Shown: positions 7,118-12,992 of the stretch, one piece after another | Layout: each line of letters starts with the position of its first letter | How positions within the stretch are numbered: the stretch's first letter is position 1 | Source: an uncultured Parasutterella sp. | GTDB taxonomy: Bacteria > Pseudomonadota > Gammaproteobacteria > Burkholderiales > Burkholderiaceae_F | Direction: 5' to 3' | Assembly: GCA_900766055.1 (NCBI GenBank) | Contig: CAAFTZ010000010.1 | Location: 1-16,641 of the forward strand | DNA: 16,641 bases | Notes under the pieces: model-generated | What the model saw: only the letters and a program-made list of their open reading frames with translations | Told to the model about the DNA's origin: nothing | The model's database searches: none | Position numbers and translations under genes: made by a program

Positions 7118-7465
7118 CTAGGAATCTCCGAGTTCCAGTTCACTGACTCGGAAATCATCGCCGCCGTTGACACTCAGCTGATAGCTGCCGCACACGGGAC
7201 ACGGCTCCCCGCGGCGATGAATCGGAACAGTTTTCTGACACTTAAGACACCAGGCTGTTCCCTCCGGGCGCTCAATTCCAATCTTTGCTTCCTGCATAAC
7301 CGTTCCCTGCGAGGCGATTTTGAGACCTTGCATGAGGGCATGCATTTCTACGCCGGCCAATTCGCCGATGATCAGTTTGACCGCCACCACCGAAGAAGCC
7401 TGGTTTTGCTGAGCGGTGTTTTCTACGATCTCAACAATGCTTTGAGCCAACGACATTTCATGCAT
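7118..7465 (-). CDS. hypA: Hydrogenase nickel metallochaperone HypA
   Basis: HypA has 115 residues and binds nickel through its N-terminal MHE (Met1, His2, Glu3), delivering it with HypB to the large subunit. The structural zinc site is visible as C73-x2-C76 (WCLKC) and C89-x2-C92 (CPVC). Length and the opening MHEMSLAQSIVEIV are typical. The start overlaps the hoxV stop by 8 bases (ATGCATGA). It is followed by the HypB metal-binding piece. Confidence 0.98.
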   Translation of the reverse strand: MHEMSLAQSIVEIVENTAQQNQASSVVAVKLIIGELAGVEMHALMQGLKIASQGTVMQEAKIGIERPEGTAWCLKCQKTVPIHRRGEPCPVCGSYQLSVNGGDDFRVSELELGDS

Positions 7466-8552
7466 TTTTCAGCTTCACATCCATCTGGGTGCAGGGATCA
7501 AACGACAAAATCGTCAGCTCAGCCAGCTTCTTCAGCTCTTCGGCATCTTTTGTTTTGAGATTCAGCAGCGTTTTCTTAAACCATTCGGAATCCACAACAT
7601 TGATCTCCGTCGGGGTCAGAATGCGGTAGTTCTCGATGACGCCGTCGATGATTTTGGCAGCATGAAGGAGAATTCCGCGGGAGTTCTGAACGAGAGAGAC
7701 GGCGCTTCCTTTGCCTAGCTCCATAGCGGCAATCGTTTCTAAAGGCATGCGGATTAAGTCTGCAGCGCTGAGTACCTCAATGAACCGCGCCACAAAACGC
7801 GTGTAGTTGGTATTGCCGTCTGACATGAGCAGCCCGGCAACCGTCGGGTTCTTCCTCATGCGGGCAACGGGACCTGTCAGAGAGTGAACATCACTTTCTA
7901 GGGAACCGTTCTTCCAGCATCCTCTTTCTTTTAAAGCCTGAAGGATAAAAGCGGTCGGCTTATCCAACAGAGGTCCGGAAGTGTAGCCGCGGCTGCGGTG
8001 CGAAGAAATCTTGTCAAAGAAAGCGGTCAGGCTGTCTTTGCTCGGTGTAATGGTGCCGTTAAAGAGGTCTTGCTCCCAGCTCTCGGAGAAGCCGTCCAGC
8101 AGCAGGTAGGAAACCTCGCCTCTGAGCTCGCTCCAGAGTTTGTTTCGCTTGGTTTGATCTTCATAAGGCATTTCTCGCAGTTCGCTCACGAGCTCACTGA
8201 CTCGGATCACGCTTTTAATTTTGGCGGCTCGGTAATCTTCGCCGGCACACTGGAGCGCAAAGAAACGCACGCCTTCGTTAATGAGTTCCAAATGGTTGGC
8301 AAAACGTGCTTTAACCAGAACTTCTTGTGAGGGCACGCTGTTTTGGGCCACGTCACAGGCCACTGCGGCAGCGGCGGTCTGAGAATCCGGGCAAAGCGCA
8401 AAGAGCGGCGGCAGGAGTGCTAAGGCATCTTCCACGCGCTTGCCGCAGAGCAGTTTTTCAATTCGGAGCTCCTTGGCCGGCTCAATACTGACATCCGAGA
8501 CGGAGCAGCCGTCAGTTGTGAGAACAAAACGAATCGCACCGAGATAACTCAT
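7458..8552 (-). CDS. hoxV: HoxV/HupK-family accessory protein (large-subunit-like assembly scaffold)
   Basis: This 364-residue protein matches HupK/HoxV, a degenerate relative of the hydrogenase large subunit thought to hold the Fe(CN)2CO group during assembly of uptake hydrogenases. Remnants of the two active-site motifs remain: LFALCPDSQTAAAA (C54), where the large subunit has CGVC, and LSFDPCTQMD (C354), where it has DPCxxC. One cysteine of each pair is kept. The middle (GNTNYTRFVARFIEVLSAAD) also follows the family pattern. It overlaps hoxT by 4 bases (ATGA) and hypA by 8, so translation is coupled. The function follows from family knowledge; the motif comparison is my own reading. Confidence 0.85.
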   Translation of the reverse strand: MSYLGAIRFVLTTDGCSVSDVSIEPAKELRIEKLLCGKRVEDALALLPPLFALCPDSQTAAAAVACDVAQNSVPSQEVLVKARFANHLELINEGVRFFALQCAGEDYRAAKIKSVIRVSELVSELREMPYEDQTKRNKLWSELRGEVSYLLLDGFSESWEQDLFNGTITPSKDSLTAFFDKISSHRSRGYTSGPLLDKPTAFILQALKERGCWKNGSLESDVHSLTGPVARMRKNPTVAGLLMSDGNTNYTRFVARFIEVLSAADLIRMPLETIAAMELGKGSAVSLVQNSRGILLHAAKIIDGVIENYRILTPTEINVVDSEWFKKTLLNLKTKDAEELKKLAELTILSFDPCTQMDVKLKNA

Positions 8553-9148
8553 GATTCTTGTTCCTCTTGGGTTGCTTTTGGTCTTAAGAACGAACGACGC
8601 GAGATCGGACGGTTGATGGCGGTCTCGACCGCTTTTTCGATGGCTTCCGGGTCGACTTCGGGCTGGATCGCTGGAATCGGTTCTCCGAGTTCGGGCTCCT
8701 GTTCGGGCTTCATGAGCTCTTCCAAAGCAGCCTTAGCGATTTCAACAGCCATGTCGTGGTCGGAAACAACTTCTTCGAGCGGTGACATGAGCGAGCACAT
8801 CTGATATTCGCCCAGGATTCTGTCTTTTACGCTGATGAAGTCATATATTCCGGCTGGGAACGGATAGTGCAGACGGCGTCCTTCCGGAATCGACTTCCAT
8901 TTAGAAGGCTGTCCTTTAGCCAAAATCATGTTCATGCACCAAGGCGTGACAATGATTCCGAACCAGAAGTATTTCCACTTATGGAAACCGACCGCCTGCA
9001 CATGGACGCGTGGGTGCAGCATCGGCAGGCCCTGCATTCGGGTCTGCCAGATTCTGTTGAAGCCTCTTTCAAGCCGCTGTGCCGGATTCGGCGCCCACGG
9101 CTCTTCACTTTGAGGATTCTGAGTCGTCGGAGCGTTGGTTTTGATCAT
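8549..9148 (-). CDS. hoxT: HoxT/HupJ/HybE-family hydrogenase assembly chaperone
   Basis: From the ATG at 9148 the protein has 199 residues. The conserved HybE-type block covers about 15-140: RLERGFNRIWQTRMQGLPML, AVGFHKWKYFWFGIIVTPWC, then FPAGIYDF and a YQMCSLMSPLEEV segment. Family members assist small-subunit maturation before Tat export. The frame stays open to 9244, but the extra residues show no similarity, so MIKTNAPTTQN is the better start. It overlaps the rubredoxin gene by 44 bases with only a weak GAAG upstream. An acidic Pro/Glu-rich linker follows the domain. The tail holds SRRSFLR (about residues 183-189), almost the same as the twin-arginine motif of HoxK. The stop overlaps the hoxV start. 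Confidence 0.86.
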   Translation of the reverse strand: MIKTNAPTTQNPQSEEPWAPNPAQRLERGFNRIWQTRMQGLPMLHPRVHVQAVGFHKWKYFWFGIIVTPWCMNMILAKGQPSKWKSIPEGRRLHYPFPAGIYDFISVKDRILGEYQMCSLMSPLEEVVSDHDMAVEIAKAALEELMKPEQEPELGEPIPAIQPEVDPEAIEKAVETAINRPISRRSFLRPKATQEEQES

Positions 9149-9365
9149 AGTCTTCGGGCACAACCATAAAAAGGTCGCGTTCGCAGCCGCAAACCGGACA
9201 ATTCCAATACTCGGGCAGTTCCGAGAAAGGAGTGCCGGGTTCAATATTCTGATCTACGTCGCCTTTAGCAGGATCGTAGATGTAATGGCAGACTTTGCAC
9301 TCCAAGCGCGTATCCGGATGCAGCTTGGAGCTGTCGCCTAAAAAAGTACCTTCAAATCCGGGCAT
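9105..9365 (-). CDS. hoxR: Rubredoxin HoxR/HupI
   Basis: This 86-residue rubredoxin has its single Fe site in C23-x2-C26 (LECKVCHYIYD) and C56-x2-C59 (YWNCPVCGC). The acidic tail is longer than in ordinary 52-residue rubredoxins. The ATG at 9365 overlaps the hoxQ stop as TAATG, which selects it over the ATG at 9410. Hydrogenase-linked rubredoxins of the HoxR/HupI type support assembly of oxygen-tolerant uptake hydrogenases under air, probably by redox tuning of the small-subunit Fe-S clusters. Its place between hoxQ and hoxT fits that role. Confidence 0.95.
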   Translation of the reverse strand: MPGFEGTFLGDSSKLHPDTRLECKVCHYIYDPAKGDVDQNIEPGTPFSELPEYWNCPVCGCERDLFMVVPEDYDQNQRSDDSESSK

Positions 9366-10270
9366 TATTTGACTTCCACAGGAGAAAGTTCCCAGCTCTT
9401 CGTGACCCATTCGATCAATTCTTTGATGCGAACGGCAGAATCGGCCAAGTCCTCGGAAGCTGCAACGGCTTCTTCAGGAAGACCTGCGACAACGAGGGTG
9501 TTCAGGATCATCAGACGGGCCGGAGCGTTGTTCAAATACTGAACTTTCCAGACGTGACGAACGTCGGTCGAAGAGATACGGCAGTTGCCGAAACCGCGGG
9601 ACATCATTTGAACGGCGCCGGCACCGACAGCGGCTTCGATCACTTTATGGTCTTCTGCAGACATCGGAAGATGCGAGAGGTTGATCGTGAAAGCCGGGGC
9701 ACCCGGTTCCCATGCTTTAAGCGCTTCTTTCAGTTCGGCGATAATGGCCGGGCTGTTCATGGCTTCCGGTCCGAATTCAACCGGATGCAAATCCGGCTGG
9801 CTTGTTACGTAAGCAGCTTCGGCTACGCAGGAAGGAATGGCGCTGACTTCCAGCTGGTCGGCAATCTGCTGACCGTCACGGTAGTAGCACACGCGCCAAA
9901 CACCCACGAATATCGATTCCTGAATACGGATTTCGTCGAAGGTTTCGTTCGGGATGGAAATACGAATGGCCACTTCGCCTTCGCCGAGCATCTGATTAAT
10001 AAGTGCCAGGGTATCTTTGTCATAGTCGTTCATCGCAAAGGCAGGACCGGCATCTCCGCTGTCCATATTCCAAAGGCGCATTTCTTCATAAAGGTCGATA
10101 AAGAACTGACGGCACTTCTCCGCGGTTGCTTTGTTGGCGACTTCGGGCGTGTACGGCTGACGGAAGGTGTCCACAATGTCGGGTACGCCGATCGTGTTGG
10201 CAACCGAGCGCTCCGGCTGGGAGCCCGGGCCGAGCAGGTTGATAGGAATCGAAATCGGTTTGGTGATCAT
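9365..10270 (-). CDS. hoxQ: HoxQ/HyaF/HupH-family hydrogenase maturation protein
   Basis: This 301-residue protein matches the HupH/HyaF/HoxQ family. It has GPGSQP near the N-terminus (14-19), LINQMLGEGEVAIRI, IQESIFVGVWRVCYY, and a C-terminal half containing GFGNCRISST and VWKVQYLNN. With HoxO it binds the Tat signal region of the immature small subunit and protects or matures its Fe-S clusters before export. It begins 23 bases after hoxO without a clear Shine-Dalgarno and overlaps hoxR at its stop. Confidence 0.93.
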   Translation of the reverse strand: MITKPISIPINLLGPGSQPERSVANTIGVPDIVDTFRQPYTPEVANKATAEKCRQFFIDLYEEMRLWNMDSGDAGPAFAMNDYDKDTLALINQMLGEGEVAIRISIPNETFDEIRIQESIFVGVWRVCYYRDGQQIADQLEVSAIPSCVAEAAYVTSQPDLHPVEFGPEAMNSPAIIAELKEALKAWEPGAPAFTINLSHLPMSAEDHKVIEAAVGAGAVQMMSRGFGNCRISSTDVRHVWKVQYLNNAPARLMILNTLVVAGLPEEAVAASEDLADSAVRIKELIEWVTKSWELSPVEVK

Positions 10271-10293
10271 GATTGAAGTCTTTATAGGTTTAG

Positions 10294-10740
10294 TTAGATG
10301 GAACGAACAGGGATGCCAACGGAGGGCGGATAGTGCGGTTCGCTGTGCATGATTTCGTCAGCTTCACGAACTAAATCCGCCCAAAGGCGCAGTCCGTCAA
10401 CCGCACCTAAATATTTGCCGTCGCGGAAAAAGACCAAAGCAGGCCAGCGTTTGAAGCCGTAAGTTACGGCAAGTTTTCTGGCGTTAGGAGGTCCGACCAC
10501 TGCTTTGTGTTCGATCAAGCCGCAGCTTTTTGCCAATTCCGGCGCAATCACGAGTGCGTCCATGGTTTCTTTCATGCGGTTCGGGTCTTCAATAAAAACA
10601 ACCACCGAAAGGCCCGGTTTCTGCAGAAACTGCGGGAAGGTATCCTTGTCGCAGCTTTCAAAACCATGTTCGTTGACCATTCTTAAAAACAAAGGATGGC
10701 TGTAGAGGTCAATCTTCGGGGAAGTGCCCATCAGTTCCAT
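10294..10740 (-). CDS. hoxO: HoxO/HyaE/HupG thioredoxin-fold chaperone
   Basis: This 148-residue protein has a thioredoxin-like fold (GLSVVVFIEDPNR, then TYGFKRWPALVFFRDGKYLG) without a CxxC active site, as is normal for HyaE/HoxO. It is a chaperone for the small subunit's Tat signal and not a redox enzyme. The first ATG overlaps the hoxL stop as TGATG, and a second ATG three codons later is also possible. It forms a functional pair with the following hoxQ. Confidence 0.93.
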   Translation of the reverse strand: MELMGTSPKIDLYSHPLFLRMVNEHGFESCDKDTFPQFLQKPGLSVVVFIEDPNRMKETMDALVIAPELAKSCGLIEHKAVVGPPNARKLAVTYGFKRWPALVFFRDGKYLGAVDGLRLWADLVREADEIMHSEPHYPPSVGIPVRSI

Positions 10741-11066
10741 CAGTGTTTCTCCTTTTTATCGAGTTGGGCTTGGAGGTGCGGAGGCAGCTTGCCGGTATTG
10801 GCGACGATATCTGCGAATGCATCTTCGACGTCAGGTGTCTGACCGTTCATGGCTGCTTCCAGTGCATCGAGTGCTGCATCGACCTGACGAGCCCGTTCTT
10901 CTGTAATTTTTTTCGTTCCCATTCCGTTCCAAGCCAGAACCCATTCGCCGATTTGGACGTCTCCGAGCATCAGGACGTCGAGGTTTTCGGTTTGGCCGCG
11001 GCCGGAGCAGACAGCTCTGCCGGGATAGGGCAGAGACTCAATCTTCATTGGAATTCCGATACACAT
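10740..11066 (-). CDS. hoxL: HoxL/HupF, HypC-type chaperone specific to the large subunit
   Basis: This 108-residue HypC paralogue begins MCIGIPMKIE, with Cys2 available for binding Fe(CN)2CO. It is longer than HypC because of a helical, charged C-terminal tail. The insert LPYPGRAVCSGRGQTENLDV and the phrase GEWVLAWNGMGTKKI are typical of HupF/HoxL. It likely delivers the iron unit specifically to HoxG while HypC serves HypD. Its start overlaps the hoxM stop as TAATG, and its stop overlaps hoxO. Confidence 0.94.
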   Translation of the reverse strand: MCIGIPMKIESLPYPGRAVCSGRGQTENLDVLMLGDVQIGEWVLAWNGMGTKKITEERARQVDAALDALEAAMNGQTPDVEDAFADIVANTGKLPPHLQAQLDKKEKH

Positions 11067-11707
11067 TATTCGTCTGCCTTTGCGACAAAGCGCGCAAAAC
11101 GGATATCGCCGTCTCTGCAGGCTTCTTCTGCCGAGGGACGTCCGCTTTCGTATTGATCAATATCTAAGCAGGGCGCATCCATCAGCGCCGGAGCGATTTC
11201 GTCTTCGGAACGAACACGAAGTCCGACGTTCCACCCGCGGACGATTTCATAGCCGTCGCGAGCTGCCTCATCGACTTTTCCTTTTGCTTCTGCAGATAAG
11301 GAGCCGCCGTAGTCGTCCAGGAGAACCGGCTGGAAGCCGACGACAGCAATATCGTTCGGCATAGCGCCTCGAACCGCCGCTGCGACCAGGAGGTCATTCA
11401 TGCCGGTCTGATGCGGAGAAATCTTGGTAGCGGTCCAAAGTTTGACATCGTCGTTGCGAAGGACACGGAGTTCGCCGGGTTTGCCTTTGAAGTCGCAGCA
11501 GTCAAAAATCAGGAGTTTTTCTGCTCGGCAGATTCTGTCGTAGAGATACATACCGAGCGTGCCGCCGTCTGCAATAACGTTATTCGGATCGGTAAAGGCG
11601 TACTTGTCGTTGAAAGCTTCAACGACTCTGACTCCGAAGCCTTCGTCTGCCCAGAGGATGTTTCCGATCCCCAGGATCAGACACGGAATATCTTTGAGGT
11701 TTTGCAT
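11066..11707 (-). CDS. hoxM: Hydrogenase maturation endopeptidase HoxM (M52 family)
   Basis: HoxM removes the C-terminal peptide of the large subunit after nickel insertion. From the ATG at 11707 it has 213 residues. The signature GIGNILWADEGFGVRVVEAF includes the nickel-sensing Glu (E22). The other expected ligands are the Asp of LLIFDCCDF and the His of ISPHQTGMNDLL. A GTG at 11722 would add five residues (VAILD), but it lies inside the upstream direct repeat (11717-11735). The ATG has a GGTGG tract about 11 bases upstream and matches the family's usual N-terminus. Neither start has a strong Shine-Dalgarno. The C-terminal tail of about 45 residues after the core domain is long. Confidence 0.95.
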   Translation of the reverse strand: MQNLKDIPCLILGIGNILWADEGFGVRVVEAFNDKYAFTDPNNVIADGGTLGMYLYDRICRAEKLLIFDCCDFKGKPGELRVLRNDDVKLWTATKISPHQTGMNDLLVAAAVRGAMPNDIAVVGFQPVLLDDYGGSLSAEAKGKVDEAARDGYEIVRGWNVGLRVRSEDEIAPALMDAPCLDIDQYESGRPSAEEACRDGDIRFARFVAKADE

Positions 11708-11716
11708 ATCTAGAAT

Positions 11717-11765
11717 TGCCACCGTTATGGTTACAGGTTCTTAATATGCCACTAGTATAGTTACA
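11717..11765 (-). promoter_or_regulatory. Two 19-bp direct repeats, 30 bp apart, upstream of hoxM; candidate operator or promoter
   Basis: On the minus strand TGTAACTATACTAGTGGCA (11747-11765) and TGTAACCATAACGGTGGCA (11717-11735) match at 15 of 19 positions and repeat every 30 bp, close to three helical turns. The first copy contains TATACT, a good -10 element for a promoter serving hoxM and the accessory genes, but no good -35 at 16-18 bp is visible. The repeats fill the otherwise empty 146-base gap between the HigA-like gene and hoxM, so they may be binding sites for that protein or another regulator. Confidence 0.45.
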
Positions 11766-11853
11766 AAATTTAAGTAAAACTACGGAGAAAACGGATTAAT
11801 CGTCCGCCCAAAATGGTTTTTTGATGGGTTTCTTCGCTTTTCCTCCAATAAAT

Positions 11854-12201
11854 CTAGCTGATTTTCTCTTCTGCGTTCTCATTCTCAAGCGCCTGATGAA
11901 TGTCCCAGCGCATTTGCAGAGAGAGCCAGAATTCTGGATCGGTATGGAAGTATCGGGATAAGCGAATCGCCGTGTCGGTTGAAATCGAGCGTTTTCCGAC
12001 GATGAGCTCGTTGATGCGGCGCCGGGAGACGCCGAGAGCCTGTGCAAGTTCAGCTTGTGAAATTCCGAGAGGCTCTAAAAAACGCGATTCCAGAAATGCG
12101 CCCGGATGAGGAGCACTTCTGGAAGAACGTGAAATACGGCCTCGCAGCGGAGGAACTCCTCCGCTGTTTTGGCCGTTAGTTTGATCCGAAGATCTTGCCA
12201 T
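11854..12201 (-). CDS. HigA-type XRE helix-turn-helix protein without a partner toxin
   Basis: This 115-residue protein fits the HigA/VapI antitoxin-type family. The core begins HPGAFLESRFLEPLGISQ and continues AELAQALGVSRRRINELIVG, KRSISTDTAIRLSRYFHTDP and EFWLSLQMRWDIHQALE, with the HTH at about residues 49-75. The first 30 or so residues are a Ser/Gly/Arg-rich extension not usual in the family. No RelE/HigB-like toxin lies on either side: hoxZ ends 8 bases upstream and hoxM starts 146 bases downstream. The ATG follows the hoxZ stop closely with no clear Shine-Dalgarno, so it is probably translated by coupling. It may be a stranded antitoxin or a regulator recruited to the operon; position suggests it could act on the repeats at 11717-11765. 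Function is not proven. Confidence 0.88.
   Translation of the reverse strand: MARSSDQTNGQNSGGVPPLRGRISRSSRSAPHPGAFLESRFLEPLGISQAELAQALGVSRRRINELIVGKRSISTDTAIRLSRYFHTDPEFWLSLQMRWDIHQALENENAEEKIS
12145..12166. repeat. Perfect inverted repeat inside the N-terminal extension of the HigA-like gene
   Basis: The arms CAGCGGAGGA (12145-12154) and TCCTCCGCTG (12157-12166) are perfectly complementary around a 2-base centre, giving about 9 bp once a loop is allowed. On the minus strand it places a GGAGGAG sequence in a stable stem within the mRNA. On the plus strand it is followed by TTTT and would look like a terminator, though no plus-strand gene is present here. Confidence 0.5.
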
Positions 12202-12209
12202 GAGAAAGC

Positions 12210-12980
12210 CTAGGCTTTGTTGGCAGAAGAAGCATTCGGGATGTCAGAAGGCGGAATGTCTTCGTTACCCGGCTGACGGATCGGTTCCTTGAAGAAGCGG
12301 ATACCGTTGATCATCGTAGAAACCTGTGTGCCGCCGCCCATGATGTCTTCACGGAAGCTCATGTAAAGGTGAGCGCAGAGGAAGATGAGCAGGTAGTACA
12401 TCAGAAGATGATGGAAGGTACGCACCGGCTGAGGACCGCCGAGCCATGCTGTAACCCAGCCGAACCAAGACATCCAGCCTGTATCCCATCCCCACTGTTC
12501 GGCGTAGAGGCCTAAACCGGTCAGGATGATCAGGATGGAGCCGAGGACGTACATGAGACACATGGCCGTCTGAGCCAGAGGGTTATGACCCACATATTCC
12601 TTCGGGTGTTTGTTCAGGAAAAGGTAATAGAGGGCGGTGCCGAAAATACCTTTAATCCATTCCATATCCCAGAAAGGAAGGATGAAGATCATACGGGAAT
12701 ACTTGTTGCCGACGAATGCCCAATAAATACGATAGAGCATCAAAACGGCGAACAGCATGCCGCAAACCAAGTGCAGCATGATGATGTGCCCAAAGAAGTA
12801 GGTATCCCAAGTGGTGGCGTAGTTTGCAATAGGCGGCCAGCCAATCAGGAAACCCGTAATGACCAGCATGAAGAATGCTGCGCACTGAGCCCAATGCCAG
12901 AAGCGTACAGGTGCTTCGTACACGTACACGGGTTCAATCGGGCCTTCCTCAATGCTGTATGCCCATTTCGAGATTTTCAT
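12210..12980 (-). CDS. hoxZ: Membrane-bound cytochrome b subunit HoxZ of the uptake hydrogenase
   Basis: HoxZ (256 residues) anchors the hydrogenase on the periplasmic face of the membrane and passes electrons to quinone through two b hemes. Four membrane segments are visible at about 27-48, 65-87, 136-159 and 190-209. Candidate heme ligands are H29 (RFWHW), H65 and H70 (HIIMLH), H190/H191 (RTFHH) and H204 (CAHLYMSFRED). The start has a strong AGGAGG (12985-12990), and the gene lies 12 bases after hoxG. The cytoplasmic tail after about 215 is hydrophilic. The HigA-like gene follows after 8 bases. Confidence 0.97.
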   Translation of the reverse strand: MKISKWAYSIEEGPIEPVYVYEAPVRFWHWAQCAAFFMLVITGFLIGWPPIANYATTWDTYFFGHIIMLHLVCGMLFAVLMLYRIYWAFVGNKYSRMIFILPFWDMEWIKGIFGTALYYLFLNKHPKEYVGHNPLAQTAMCLMYVLGSILIILTGLGLYAEQWGWDTGWMSWFGWVTAWLGGPQPVRTFHHLLMYYLLIFLCAHLYMSFREDIMGGGTQVSTMINGIRFFKEPIRQPGNEDIPPSDIPNASSANKA

Positions 12981-12992
12981 AAAACCTCCTAA

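Noticed and set aside
9149..9244. Longer hoxT start at 9244 adding 32 residues
   Set aside because: The extra segment lies wholly inside the rubredoxin gene, has no family similarity and would greatly extend the overlap; the ATG at 9148 precedes the conserved domain at the usual distance.
10294..10740. Loss of the CxxC motif in the thioredoxin-like HoxO as a defect
   Set aside because: HyaE/HoxO proteins normally lack the redox CxxC; this is the family state and not a mutation.
12145..12170. Plus-strand intrinsic terminator (palindrome followed by TTTT)
   Set aside because: There is no plus-strand gene that could end here; the palindrome lies inside a minus-strand coding region.
11854..12201. 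A HigBA toxin-antitoxin module
   Set aside because: Only the antitoxin-type protein is present; the frames beside it are hoxZ and hoxM and no RelE-like toxin could be read on either strand.
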